From Sphingobacterium sp. ML3W (GTDB taxonomy: Bacteria > Bacteroidota > Bacteroidia > Sphingobacteriales > Sphingobacteriaceae): a stretch of DNA of 64,000 nucleotides. The stretch lies in assembly GCF_029542085.1 (NCBI RefSeq), contig NZ_CP107036.1, forward strand, positions 930,001-994,000, given 5' to 3'. The notes beneath the pieces are model-generated. The model saw only the letters and a list, made by a program, of their open reading frames with translations, was not told the origin of the DNA and made no database searches. Every line of letters starts with the position of its first letter. Positions within the stretch are counted from its first letter, which is position 1. Below are positions 1 to 9,000 of this stretch, piece after piece. The position numbers and the translations under genes were made by a program.

Positions 1-420
1 CAGGCCCATATTGTAAAACTGCTTGTTCCAGTCGCCCTTCAGCGAATCGACGATCTGGTAGGGATTGTCCGTAAAGGGATTGATCAGGCTGCTGTAGGCA
101 AGTTGCTTCTCTTTCAGGGTTTTAAAATCAAAGCTTCCGTAAAGGGTCCAGTCTCCGGCCCGCTGGAATTTTTCAGCGGAGAACTGCAGGCCCTGTTTTG
201 ATTTGCCAGTAAAGGGATGCCTAAAATCTCCGCCTTCGTAGAAGTAGCCTAATTCCGTGTTGCCCACAGCCGGTAGATTGAGCTCCGCCAGAAAGGCGCT
301 GGTATGGAGTTTCAGCAGGCGCTCTTTTTCTTTGGCGTAGCTGAGGGTTGTATTTTCCTGGGCATGCAGCTGCACGAAGCTGGCCGCAAATGCCAGGGAA
401 AAAATATATTTTATATTCAT
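1..420 (-). CDS. Outer-membrane protein, DUF6850-like (N-terminal part, runs off the left edge)
   Basis: The frame is open from an ATG at 418-420 to the left edge, giving the first 140 residues. It begins with a signal peptide (MNIKYIFSLAFAASFVQLHA, followed by QE). The mature part is rich in aromatic and beta-strand-like segments (ELGYFYEGGDF, GDWTLYGSFDFKTL), as expected for an outer-membrane barrel. Its position directly after a DUF4876 lipoprotein and a TonB receptor, with only 11 bases between it and the upstream gene, is the arrangement known for DUF6850 proteins in Bacteroidota. The family name is from recall of that arrangement plus the signal peptide, not from a domain search. Likely cotranscribed as the last visible gene of the minus-strand cluster starting near 5080. 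Confidence 0.6.
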   Translation of the reverse strand, partial: MNIKYIFSLAFAASFVQLHAQENTTLSYAKEKERLLKLHTSAFLAELNLPAVGNTELGYFYEGGDFRHPFTGKSKQGLQFSAEKFQRAGDWTLYGSFDFKTLKEKQLAYSSLINPFTDNPYQIVDSLKGDWNKQFYNMGL

Positions 421-431
421 GATGCTCCTGC

Positions 432-1643
432 TTATTTGGAATAACTTTTAGGACTGGGGGTATCGTTGATGCTAAAGTCGGCGGATGAATTGTTGGTATC
501 CATCAGCACTTTAACGCCATTGATCTCTTCCCTTACTTTTCGGACCACCGATTTTCCTGTGCCGGCACCACCGCCCACAAAGGCTACTCCGGCGTCAATA
601 TTGCCCGGCAGGCGTTTCTTGTCCAGTGTGATGGTACTGTTGGCGACACAGTCTATGCCGTCGATCACCTTGTCAACCGGTACTTTTACATAGCGTGTGG
701 AAGCTGTCGCTCCGGGCTCGGTAACGGTTTCATAGCCGGTATAATCATCGGGTGAAAGGATGACGAGTCCGGACCCATTGACGCCGGGCAGCCAGTCGAA
801 TAGGGTTAGCGAAGAGCTGTGGATCAGTGTCACATTGGGTACATCGGGCGAGTCGGTGTCGTTGGTATTTCCCGGTGGATTGAAATAGGTTTCGAAATCT
901 GCTATTCCTGCGCCCAGGTCCGTTGGTGCATTCGGATTGCCATTGGGATCTGTTTTGTGATTGATGCCGTCGACAGCGATAACTAGGGATTTGCCCGGTG
1001 GCACGGGATGGTGCACACCGGCGCTACCCGGAATGGTCCAAAGGGAGGCCAGGTATATGTTTTGTTGATCCTCGATGAATTTCGTGGCAACGGATGATCC
1101 TGCTTTCGTGGCTCCGAAAGAGAGGCCGCCGGCATAGAGGGTGTCGGTCGAGTTGTTGTAGATCTCGACAAAACCGTCATACAGATAGGAGGCATTGTTG
1201 GGTGTCCTGCTGCCGGTATAGTAAAACTCTTTGATCACAAATCCACCGACGGCACCGCCGCTCAGCTGGATTTGTGTTTTTCCGGACTCCTGGATACGTA
1301 GGGAGGCAACGGTGGCATTCAGAAAGGCCTTGCCTTCACGTCCGATAATGGTCAGGCTCTCGGTTTCGGTGATCTCCCGGCTGGCCGTGACAGTATAGAT
1401 GCCGGGTAGGATATCATGTAGGTCAACCTCGCCCTTGCCATTGCTGGTAAATTGAGTGGTTTGTCCTGTAAATGTATTCTTAAGTGTCACCGCTGCCCCC
1501 TGGGCAAAGAGCTCCTTATAGGTGCCCGGATAACGCAGGGTGAGGGTATAGGAAAGTGTATTTACCGGCGCGAAATCTTTGCGGCAGCCGCTCAATAGAG
1601 CCAGTAACGCGATCAGGTAGATATAACAGCTAATTTTCTTCAT
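432..1643 (-). CDS. DUF4876-type surface lipoprotein
   Basis: A 403-residue protein starting at the ATG at 1641-1643, chosen because MKKISCYIYLIALLALLSGC is a clean lipoprotein signal with the lipobox LLSGC. The upstream TTG extension is unlikely. Residues about 30-120 look like a carboxypeptidase-regulatory-like beta sandwich (GTYKELFAQGAAVTLKN, GKGEVDLHDILPGIYTV). The rest has features I associate with DUF4876 (GGFVIKEFYYTG, DGFVEIYNNSTDTLYAGGL), a lamin-tail-like beta domain. It is expected at the outer membrane surface beside its TonB receptor, whose stop codon lies 4 bases upstream of this start. Ligand unknown. Family assignment is by recall of the motif pattern and neighbourhood. Confidence 0.75.
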   Translation of the reverse strand: MKKISCYIYLIALLALLSGCRKDFAPVNTLSYTLTLRYPGTYKELFAQGAAVTLKNTFTGQTTQFTSNGKGEVDLHDILPGIYTVTASREITETESLTIIGREGKAFLNATVASLRIQESGKTQIQLSGGAVGGFVIKEFYYTGSRTPNNASYLYDGFVEIYNNSTDTLYAGGLSFGATKAGSSVATKFIEDQQNIYLASLWTIPGSAGVHHPVPPGKSLVIAVDGINHKTDPNGNPNAPTDLGAGIADFETYFNPPGNTNDTDSPDVPNVTLIHSSSLTLFDWLPGVNGSGLVILSPDDYTGYETVTEPGATASTRYVKVPVDKVIDGIDCVANSTITLDKKRLPGNIDAGVAFVGGGAGTGKSVVRKVREEINGVKVLMDTNNSSADFSINDTPSPKSYSK

Positions 1644-1647
1644 TTTA

Positions 1648-4470
1648 TTAGAATTTAATAGACAGTTCGGTCCCAAAAAAGATATCTATATTCCGTTTTG
1701 TGAACTGCTCGGGGTAGCGTGTACTCTTTACCAATGGTCTATTGTTGATGAAATTATTGGTGTAGAACGAGAAGCCCATATTCCTGGCGAATTCCTTTGT
1801 AAGTTTCATATTGAACAACCAGAGGGGTTTCCAGCTTTCAGTCCGGAAGGTGCCCTCATTCAGGCTCAGGTAGATATCCCGGTCTACGGCGGTAATCTGC
1901 TGGCGTTCGGCTTCTGAAAAATAGGTAATGGCCATCGGCTGGTCCGCACCCAAGGGGATGTAACCTATGGGCAGGCTCGAAAAGTCTACATTGCGTTCTT
2001 TGTCGATCCAGATGGTCTGCGCGGTCAGGGTCAGGATAAACCGCAGTTCGGGAATATGGTGTATCGCCCGTAAGGTGGTCACAAAGCGCTCGGCATCTGT
2101 GCCACGGGGTGCAAATACCCCGATACGGGTCATGGGCTTGTTGGGTACCTCCTGCGCGAGGATATAGGGTGTCGTAGTCGTTGACTTGGTGGACTGGTAG
2201 GCGCCTGTCAGCTGAAAGGAGGTACGGATGGCGTCAAAACGCCCCATGTCCAGGTCAAACTCGGCTCCCTTATTGATGATCTGCCGGCCATTGGTCGGGG
2301 TGGCATAGCTAAATACATACGGGGTATTGGTCACATCGTCGCTCAGAATCGGTTTACCGCCCGGTACTTCCTGCTGTACGGTATAGGTCGGGATAAGCGC
2401 ATAGTGCAGGTTGTTCAGCGTGGTCATGTAATCGTAGGCATTGTCGATTTTATCATGGTACCCAGTAATGCTGAGGCGCTGGGTTTTCCCGATTTTCCAA
2501 TCGATGCCGATTTCCTTTTTGTGCGACTTGGCCAGTTTAAGTTGTTTATTTCCTGTTTCGTAGACGCGTGTGCTCATCAGCGCAAGTGCCTCATTGGGGT
2601 CCTGTTTGTAGTAATTTAAACTGAACACGTCGAAATAGGCATTTTCGGGATAGAGCAGGTTCAGTGTCGGCGCCTTGCTGGCGATACCATAGCCGGCACG
2701 CAGGCTGAACGAGGGCAGGAGGTCATAGCTCACATTGATCCGTGGGGACAGTGCGGCTTTGTTGTCGCTGCGGAAGGGCTGCAGCTGATCCATTCGCAGA
2801 CCTGCTTGAATGGACAATTCGCGCTCGCCAAAGCGGGCGGTCATGCGGTCCTCGGCGTATGCGCCAAGCTGATTTAATGCCGGTACATCCCGATAGGCCC
2901 GGGCGCGATAACCGTTCATGTCCCGGGTACGGTAGGGGAAGTTCGGATCGAACGTCTTCCCGGCACCGGTATTGACATCCATGCGGTAGTCTGCACCGAC
3001 AAGCAGACGGTGGCTGAAAAGACCGGTCTTGGCGTAAAACTCATCCGATAGCTTGGCAAATAGATTGATTGGCTGTCCTTCTACCCAGGCTTTATTGGTA
3101 TAGCTTGCAGGTAAATAGGGGACTTCAAATGTACCATCGCTGTAGGAGTTTCCAACGGCAGAGATACCCGAAGTTCCGGAATTCTCGAGGTAGGATTTTT
3201 GGAGTGCGTAGTTTAACGACAGGGTATAATTTAACTGGCGGGCCAGCGCTTTGTTGAGCTTCCATTTTCCGTTAGTGGCAAAGCGGTAGCTGTATTCCTG
3301 CGACTTGTTGCGCTGGGGTACCGCATTGGCATCGGGATCAACTTTGACATTGTCCAGGTTGCTGCCAAAGGAAAAATAGGTATTGGTATAGAGGGGCTTG
3401 TCCTGACCAAATGTTTTGGTATACTGCGCCGATCCGGTCAGCCGGTTGTAGGCGGAGTAAGCCGAGATCTCCTTGTCCCGGGCGCGGGTGTAGTCCAGAT
3501 CAACGAATAGGGTACCGCGGTTGCGGCCCAGGTCAAAACCCTGTCCGGCCCAGAACTGGGTCAGTTTGGGGTTGATACGCCCTTTTACCTGCAGCTCTTC
3601 CTTACCGGCTTTGGTCTGCACAAGAATGGCACCGGAGGTCATGTCTCCGTATTCAACACCGGCAATGCCGCGGATGACTTCGACGGATTCGATATTGTCG
3701 GCGGTATATTGCCGCATATCTGCACCTAGTCCCTGTGAAGTGGAGAAAGCACCGCTTGAACCACTGGATCCCGAGGTGCCCGTGATGATGCCGGCGGAGC
3801 CTAGGGACTGCAAATTGGCATTGTTGGATATCGGGGCGCCATTGATAATCAGGGATGTCCCGAGCGAACTCATATAATCGGACGATCGGTTGCTGCGGTC
3901 GGTATTCCCTACATTTCGGATACCGGCCTTGTTTACATTGGTAAAATCTGGATTGATGGTAATTGCACCCGGAAGCAATTGCAGCACTTCCCCGAGGCTG
4001 GTTGCCTGCATATGTTCAATGGCTTTTCGGTTGATGATGGTCGAGGTGGCACCTTCCTTTCGGTTTTCCTGGGCGACAACGACCACATCCGCTAGCGCGA
4101 TTGAATTCTCTTCCATTGCAAGGGCAATGGGCTGCTTGCCGGTAGTCACGGATTGTTCAATGCTTCGCATGCCTAAATAGCTGACAACAAGGGTGTAATG
4201 TCCCGTTGGCATGCGCGGAAAGCTAAAGTATCCCTTGTCATCGGTCTTGGAGTACAGGCCCAGTTCCCGGATCTGTACAGTCGCTCCCTTGACTGCTTTG
4301 CCGCTTGCTTTTTCAGTAATGACACCGCGGACCTCTAGCTCCTGCAAAGCACGTTCGGTGGATGCCGGGAGCGTGATGGCGCTAACGGCCAGGGGCGCGG
4401 TGGATAAGGTTAGCAGGGCAAAGAACAGAACGGAGCGTTGCCGTATCAGGGCTGTGTCGTTATTTCCCAT
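1648..4470 (-). CDS. TonB-dependent outer-membrane receptor
   Basis: 940 residues. After a signal region come a carboxypeptidase-regulatory-like domain (about residues 45-130, VRGVITEKASGKAVKGATVQ), a plug domain (about 135-290, including SVEVIRGIAGVEYGDMTSGA) and a beta-barrel ending in an aromatic-rich strand (FFGTELSIKF). This is the standard build of a receptor importing a large ligand with TonB energy. No SusD partner is present, so it is not a SusCD pair. The start overlaps the preceding minus-strand gene by 11 bases and the DUF4876 gene follows after 4 bases, so the cluster is very probably one transcript. The ligand cannot be read from sequence. Confidence 0.9.
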   Translation of the reverse strand: MGNNDTALIRQRSVLFFALLTLSTAPLAVSAITLPASTERALQELEVRGVITEKASGKAVKGATVQIRELGLYSKTDDKGYFSFPRMPTGHYTLVVSYLGMRSIEQSVTTGKQPIALAMEENSIALADVVVVAQENRKEGATSTIINRKAIEHMQATSLGEVLQLLPGAITINPDFTNVNKAGIRNVGNTDRSNRSSDYMSSLGTSLIINGAPISNNANLQSLGSAGIITGTSGSSGSSGAFSTSQGLGADMRQYTADNIESVEVIRGIAGVEYGDMTSGAILVQTKAGKEELQVKGRINPKLTQFWAGQGFDLGRNRGTLFVDLDYTRARDKEISAYSAYNRLTGSAQYTKTFGQDKPLYTNTYFSFGSNLDNVKVDPDANAVPQRNKSQEYSYRFATNGKWKLNKALARQLNYTLSLNYALQKSYLENSGTSGISAVGNSYSDGTFEVPYLPASYTNKAWVEGQPINLFAKLSDEFYAKTGLFSHRLLVGADYRMDVNTGAGKTFDPNFPYRTRDMNGYRARAYRDVPALNQLGAYAEDRMTARFGERELSIQAGLRMDQLQPFRSDNKAALSPRINVSYDLLPSFSLRAGYGIASKAPTLNLLYPENAYFDVFSLNYYKQDPNEALALMSTRVYETGNKQLKLAKSHKKEIGIDWKIGKTQRLSITGYHDKIDNAYDYMTTLNNLHYALIPTYTVQQEVPGGKPILSDDVTNTPYVFSYATPTNGRQIINKGAEFDLDMGRFDAIRTSFQLTGAYQSTKSTTTTPYILAQEVPNKPMTRIGVFAPRGTDAERFVTTLRAIHHIPELRFILTLTAQTIWIDKERNVDFSSLPIGYIPLGADQPMAITYFSEAERQQITAVDRDIYLSLNEGTFRTESWKPLWLFNMKLTKEFARNMGFSFYTNNFINNRPLVKSTRYPEQFTKRNIDIFFGTELSIKF

Positions 4471-5080
4471 GGCTATGTCCCATATTTTCGGGGTTAATCA
4501 TGATATGTGCTTTGTACGATCCTTCGTCCATTAACCAGGGAATACCTGGTACGCCGGGTTTGCTGGATAGGCCGATATCTGCGGCCTTGGCATAGGGGAC
4601 ATAGATCACATAACGCCGCTGTGCGCCTTCAATTTCTCCGCTGCTATTGTCCAATTTGGCCAATGGTCCCCAGTAACCGTAGAGGATGGTCGGACCTTGC
4701 GGAATGGTTAATTTGCCGGCTTTGTGCTCCGCTTCCCGGATTTCATCGCGCTGCTTGCGTTTGCCTTCCGCGATTAATTCTCGGCCTCGAGCCATAAAAG
4801 GATCCAGGCTTTTGGGGTAGGCATAGGCATAAAGTACGGATAATTTATAGTCGGGGGCGAGGCAGATCAGATTGTTGGAAGCTGTGCCTTCCTGTAGGGT
4901 GACAAATTCTCCTTTTTCATTGTAACCAAGTACTTTGGCGCCTTCACGCTGGTCGGCCGGAGCGGCCTGTAAGGCGATTTTTATCTGTAGATCTTTTGCG
5001 AGCGGACTGCGTTGGGCTTGTTGCCCGAATACGGACAGGCTACCCCAGCTGAGCGCCAGGGCGAGGATAAGGTGTTTCAT
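4460..5080 (-). CDS. Secreted protein of unknown function in TonB-receptor cluster
   Basis: 206 residues from the ATG at 5078-5080, chosen because MKHLILALALSWGSLSVFGQ is a clear signal peptide. The upstream extension carries none. The body has an Arg/Lys/Glu-rich helix (about residues 100-125) and a Gly/Pro/Tyr-rich segment (TILYGYWGPLAKLD, RYVIYVPYAKAADIG), and ends in HSHGK. I do not recognise a family. It is first in the minus-strand cluster with the TonB receptor and DUF4876 lipoprotein and overlaps the receptor start, which implies a periplasmic or surface accessory role. The terminal His pair could bind a metal, but this is speculation. Confidence 0.75.
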   Translation of the reverse strand: MKHLILALALSWGSLSVFGQQAQRSPLAKDLQIKIALQAAPADQREGAKVLGYNEKGEFVTLQEGTASNNLICLAPDYKLSVLYAYAYPKSLDPFMARGRELIAEGKRKQRDEIREAEHKAGKLTIPQGPTILYGYWGPLAKLDNSSGEIEGAQRRYVIYVPYAKAADIGLSSKPGVPGIPWLMDEGSYKAHIMINPENMGHSHGK

Positions 5081-5276
5081 AGGTATTCGATTAATGCTGT
5101 TAATGATTAATTGTTTTTGCTTGTTGATGGCATTATGTTGCAAATATATGTATTTAGATTTATTATAAATAAGTGAAATTTAAAATATTATTTGAGTTAA
5201 ATCAAATTAATAAGGGGTTTAATCGCCTTTTTTTAGATTAAATAATTTATTTTTAATCGTTTTAAATAAAGATATG

Positions 5277-5284
5277 TACATTTG
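5277..5284 (+). promoter_or_regulatory. Bacteroidota -7 promoter box TACATTTG
   Basis: TACATTTG matches the TAnnTTTG consensus of the primary sigma factor of Bacteroidota. The upstream region 5160-5276 is extremely A/T rich, but no clear TTG (-33) is found at the usual distance. Transcription would begin near 5291, about 30 bases before the ATG at 5320. Confidence 0.45.
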
Positions 5285-5319
5285 TATGCGTCTTTATGCG
5301 TACTTTAATACATCTTACT

Positions 5320-7548
5320 ATGAAGCATTTCACATTGACGGGTTTAACCCTCGCCTTGAGCGTATTGGCAGCGGACGGGCTGCATGCGCAAAGCATACAG
5401 CAGCCGACAGTGAAAACTCCGACGACTTTTGCCATTGTCGTCGACCAGCATACTTACGATCAGGCAAAGCCGGAGATCGACGCTTATCGGGCGGCGGTAG
5501 AAAAAGATGGCTTGGGTACTTATATTATTTCAGGCCGCTGGAGCAAACCGGAAGAGATCCGGACCATATTGCAGGACCTCCATGGAAAACAGCAACCCCT
5601 AGAGGGGACGGTGCTGATCGGTGATATCCCGATTCCGATGCTGCGCGATGCACAGTTTTTGACCTCGGCCTTCAAGATGTCGCAAAACATCCGTTGGGAT
5701 AAGTCTTCGGTGCCTTCTGACCGCTACTACGATGACTTTGACCTGCAGTTTGATTTTATCCGTCAGGATACGGCCAAGACATGCAGCAATTATTTCTATT
5801 ATTCCCTGCGTGCCAATTCGCCGCAATATATACAGCTAGATATCTACTCGGCCCGCATTAAACCGCCGGTGGAAAATGGCGAGGATCCGATTGCCAAAAT
5901 AAAGGCCTACCTGAAAAAAGTGGTCCGGCAGAAAGGGCAGACCAGGGCGCTAAATGATATGGTCCTTTCCACGGGCCATGGCTACAATTCGAATTCGGTC
6001 AATTCGACAATCGGTGATGCCCTGGCGCTGCGGACACAGATGCCGCATCTGTTCCGCCCGGGAAACTCGGTCAAGTTTATCAATTTCCGCTCCGACAATT
6101 TTATTAAGTTCAACCTCTTGAATGAACTGAAGCGGGAGGGACTGGATTTCGCCTACATGACCGGACATGGTACCGCGACGCTGCAGCTGCTCAACGGCTA
6201 TCCGCTGGCATCCAATCCGCAACCGTCGATGGATAACGTGGCCCGGTATCTCCGTTCCAAACTGCGGTCGGCAAAAGAAGATGGCCGCGATGTGGAAGCG
6301 GTAAAAAAATCCTTTATGGAATCCCTTGGCGTAAATGAAAAGTGGATGCTGGATGCCTTTGATCCCAAAAGCATCGCTGCGGATTCTCTCTTTAATGACG
6401 ATATGGATATGCAGATCCACGATGTAAAAGATACACATATCAAAGCACCGCTGGTTTATCTGAACTCCTGTCTGACGGGCTCCTTTCACCTGCCCAATTA
6501 TCTGGCGGGTTATTACCCTTTTTCTGACAATGACAATGTTGCGGCGGTAGCCAATTCTGTAGGTGTGCTGCAGGATCTGTGGCCCGGCGAACTGATGGGC
6601 CTGTTGCAGCATGGTGTACGGGTGGGCAACTGGATGAAACATATGGCCTATCTGGAGACGCATATCCTGGGGGATCCAACCTATCATTTCGAAGGAGATG
6701 CCGAGCAGCGGTTGAAAATCAATACGGCTATCGGTGCATGTGACGGGCGTGTCAGCTACTGGAAAACGTTGCTGAAAGAAAATGATGCAGACCTGCAGGC
6801 GCTTGCCCTGGTTTACCTCTCGCGTCTACTGCCCGAAAAGGAACTGAGCTCTTTGTTAAAACAATATTACTTTGAGTCGGCCTTTGAAACAGTACGTACC
6901 CAGGCGTTTATCCAGTTGCGGCAACTGGAAAATCCGGATTATTTTGAGGTATTGCATGCCGCAAAATCGGATTCGTATGAGTTTATCCGCCGTTCGGCGG
7001 TGTATGACCTGGCGGAGTTTGGCGGCAACGATTTTGTGAAGGACATGATCCAGCTGTATGTCAGTGATCCGCATTCGGAGCGCGTGGGATACCGCTTGCG
7101 AACTTCGCTGAGTTATATGGATCCTATGCTGGTCAGACAGGAGATCGACCGGCAGATTCGCCTCAACCCGAACCTGAGCAACGGTAAACTTCTGGCGGAA
7201 AAACTTGACCAGATTGTCGCTTCCGGTGAGCGGGCGACCCAGGCATTGGAGAAAAAGATTTTAAACAAGGACGAGAAGGAGAAGGAGCGAATGAATGAGA
7301 TCCGTACCATGCGGCTGTACCGTTACCATCGGATGGTGCCAATATTGATCGCGACAGCCTCGGACAAGGGCAATTCGCCGGATATTCGCGTCACGGCGCT
7401 TGAAGCACTGAGCTGGTTCCCACTGTCTTATCAGCGGACTGCGATCGGGGAGGCCTGTGCACAGTTGCTAAACTCGGACGCACCGGAAACCGTGAAATAT
7501 CAAAGCTTAAAAACAAAAAACATCATGGCTGGATTCTCAAAAAAGTAA
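5320..7548 (+). CDS. Secreted clan CD-like (gingipain/caspase-like) protease candidate with repeat-like C-terminal half
   Basis: 742 residues from the ATG at 5320, chosen for the signal peptide MKHFTLTGLTLALSVLAA (cleavage near HAQ). Residues about 35-440 resemble the alpha/beta fold of C25/caspase-type peptidases: strands PTTFAIVVDQHTY and GTVLIGDIPIPML, then FAYMTGHG with His283 and LVYLNSCLTGSF with Cys384, the spacing expected of a His-then-Cys dyad with an insertion between. Residues about 480-740 look like HEAT-type helical repeats (QALALVYLSRLLPE, IRRSAVYDLAEFGG, IRVTALEALSWFP). It is transcribed divergently from the receptor cluster and may act on the same nutrient. The protease call is inferred from the motifs. 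A non-catalytic homologue is possible. Confidence 0.6.
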   Translation: MKHFTLTGLTLALSVLAADGLHAQSIQQPTVKTPTTFAIVVDQHTYDQAKPEIDAYRAAVEKDGLGTYIISGRWSKPEEIRTILQDLHGKQQPLEGTVLIGDIPIPMLRDAQFLTSAFKMSQNIRWDKSSVPSDRYYDDFDLQFDFIRQDTAKTCSNYFYYSLRANSPQYIQLDIYSARIKPPVENGEDPIAKIKAYLKKVVRQKGQTRALNDMVLSTGHGYNSNSVNSTIGDALALRTQMPHLFRPGNSVKFINFRSDNFIKFNLLNELKREGLDFAYMTGHGTATLQLLNGYPLASNPQPSMDNVARYLRSKLRSAKEDGRDVEAVKKSFMESLGVNEKWMLDAFDPKSIAADSLFNDDMDMQIHDVKDTHIKAPLVYLNSCLTGSFHLPNYLAGYYPFSDNDNVAAVANSVGVLQDLWPGELMGLLQHGVRVGNWMKHMAYLETHILGDPTYHFEGDAEQRLKINTAIGACDGRVSYWKTLLKENDADLQALALVYLSRLLPEKELSSLLKQYYFESAFETVRTQAFIQLRQLENPDYFEVLHAAKSDSYEFIRRSAVYDLAEFGGNDFVKDMIQLYVSDPHSERVGYRLRTSLSYMDPMLVRQEIDRQIRLNPNLSNGKLLAEKLDQIVASGERATQALEKKILNKDEKEKERMNEIRTMRLYRYHRMVPILIATASDKGNSPDIRVTALEALSWFPLSYQRTAIGEACAQLLNSDAPETVKYQSLKTKNIMAGFSKK

Positions 7549-7564
7549 ACTTTTAGGCTACTTC

Positions 7565-7592
7565 CCTCCAAAAGTGTCTAACGTTTTGGGGG
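7565..7592. terminator. Possible terminator hairpin between convergent genes
   Basis: CCTCCAAAA (7565-7573) can pair with TTTTGGGGG (7584-7592) with one G-U pair and a 10-base loop, in the 51-base gap between convergent genes ending at 7548 and 7600. No strong U-run follows, so function is uncertain. Confidence 0.35.
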
Positions 7593-7599
7593 CTTTACA

Positions 7600-8940
7600 T
7601 TATTTGGCGGGATGTTTTTTATTCTCTTGCGTGTTTCTTTTGAGTATTTCTTTCACGCCGGCTTTTGTTAAAATAATCGTATTGTAAGTGCCCATTTTGT
7701 CCTTTACAAATTCAATGGTCCTGTCGTTATCCTCGGATCTGAAAAATTTTGTGTCAGACTCGGGGATAAGTTCTGTTTCGGTATCATTGTAATAAAGCTT
7801 CCCATTCCTATGGAGGATCTGAACCTGACCATACTGGCCCACATAGCGCTTATACAAGGTAGAGTCTATCGCTGCACGATGATGTCGGTACGGGAGCTCG
7901 ACTTCTTTTCCCAATGCAATTGCTGAAAGTCCATAAGCAATCATATGGGAGAGTGATTCGTTATTGGAAAGGACCGTGACAAAAAGTTTGTCATCGGTAT
8001 AGCGGTTAAAGGAACTCATTGTGCCGAAAAAACCACCATCGTGTGCGATCAGCTGATGCCCATGGTTGTAAAAGGGATTGATGATAAAGCCATAGCCCCA
8101 GTTTTCGGCGTTATGGGCCGTAAACATTTTTTTCTTCATCTCGGCAGATAAAATAGCGGTTCCATAAAGCAGGCTGTCCCATCGTGCCAGATCTTCGACG
8201 GTCGAGTAAACGCCATCATGGCCAACATTGATCTGCCAGTTGATATAGGGATTGCGTATCAGGCCATGTTCGCTATGGCAATAGACCTTTGCCATTTTGG
8301 ATACGATGGAGTCATTGTTGCTGACGCCTGTATTGTTCATGCCTGCTTTTTCAAAGATATTTTTCTTTAAAAAAGTAGCATAAGGTTCACCTGAAACTTT
8401 TTCAATGATCTTCGCCAATAGGTAATAACCGATGTTGCTATAAGCACTTTGGCTGCCGGGTGAAAATACATAAGGAATCTGCTTGATGGCCGCATAGGCG
8501 GAATCATTGCTGATGCTGGATACAGCGATTTCTTTGAAACCCATGGCCAGCCCGGAGGAATGGGACAATAGCTGATGGATGCTGACACTGTCGGCTTTGG
8601 GATAATCTGGAAAAAATCTGCTGAGTTTATCATCAAGGGATAATTGACCCCGGTCAACTAATTGCAGGATCGCTGTCGCAGTAAATTGTTTGGTGACTGA
8701 GGCCAGCTGAAATTTGGTATCGACGGTATTGGGAATAGACCACTCATAATCGGCCAGCCCATAGGCTTTTTTGAGTAGTGGGACAGCATCTTTTGACACA
8801 AGCACTGTTCCGCTAAAATGATTAATGGCAACCTGTGCCTGCATATAGTCGGCTAGTTTTGCCGATGTGTTCTGCTGTCCAAAAACCAGCATCGGACAGA
8901 GGATAATGAATAGAATAAACTTCATGGACTGTTGCATCAA
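7600..8940 (-). CDS. Secreted serine hydrolase, beta-lactamase/penicillin-binding (class C-like) family
   Basis: 446 residues with a signal peptide (MKFILFIILCPMLVFGQQ from residue 6, an alternative start at 8925). The class C-type active site is visible: Ser81-x-x-Lys84 (ASVTKQF) and Tyr167-Ser-Asn169 (SAYSNIGYYLLAKII). A later GHDGGFFGTMSSF-like segment supplies the third motif region. Family members are periplasmic D-aminopeptidases, esterases or penicillin-binding-protein-like enzymes, and substrates are rarely predictable. The C-terminal 100 residues (YVGQYGQVQILHRNGKLYY) resemble the lipocalin-like tail common in this family. Monocistronic, between the convergent protease-like gene and an AraC gene of the same orientation 60 bases upstream. 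Confidence 0.85.
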   Translation of the reverse strand: MMQQSMKFILFIILCPMLVFGQQNTSAKLADYMQAQVAINHFSGTVLVSKDAVPLLKKAYGLADYEWSIPNTVDTKFQLASVTKQFTATAILQLVDRGQLSLDDKLSRFFPDYPKADSVSIHQLLSHSSGLAMGFKEIAVSSISNDSAYAAIKQIPYVFSPGSQSAYSNIGYYLLAKIIEKVSGEPYATFLKKNIFEKAGMNNTGVSNNDSIVSKMAKVYCHSEHGLIRNPYINWQINVGHDGVYSTVEDLARWDSLLYGTAILSAEMKKKMFTAHNAENWGYGFIINPFYNHGHQLIAHDGGFFGTMSSFNRYTDDKLFVTVLSNNESLSHMIAYGLSAIALGKEVELPYRHHRAAIDSTLYKRYVGQYGQVQILHRNGKLYYNDTETELIPESDTKFFRSEDNDRTIEFVKDKMGTYNTIILTKAGVKEILKRNTQENKKHPAK

Positions 8941-9000
8941 TTAATTATACAGCAATGTTACCATTAAAAAAAACGCGGTCATTGTATTTTTGTAAACCCC

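Noticed and set aside
3521..4534. Plus-strand open frames opposite the TonB receptor
   Set aside because: They lie antisense to a gene with clear domains and have shadow-like composition.
5950..6687. 245-codon minus-strand frame inside the protease-like gene
   Set aside because: It is antisense to a gene with a signal peptide and conserved motifs; the translation is rich in His, Ile and Arg with no domain.
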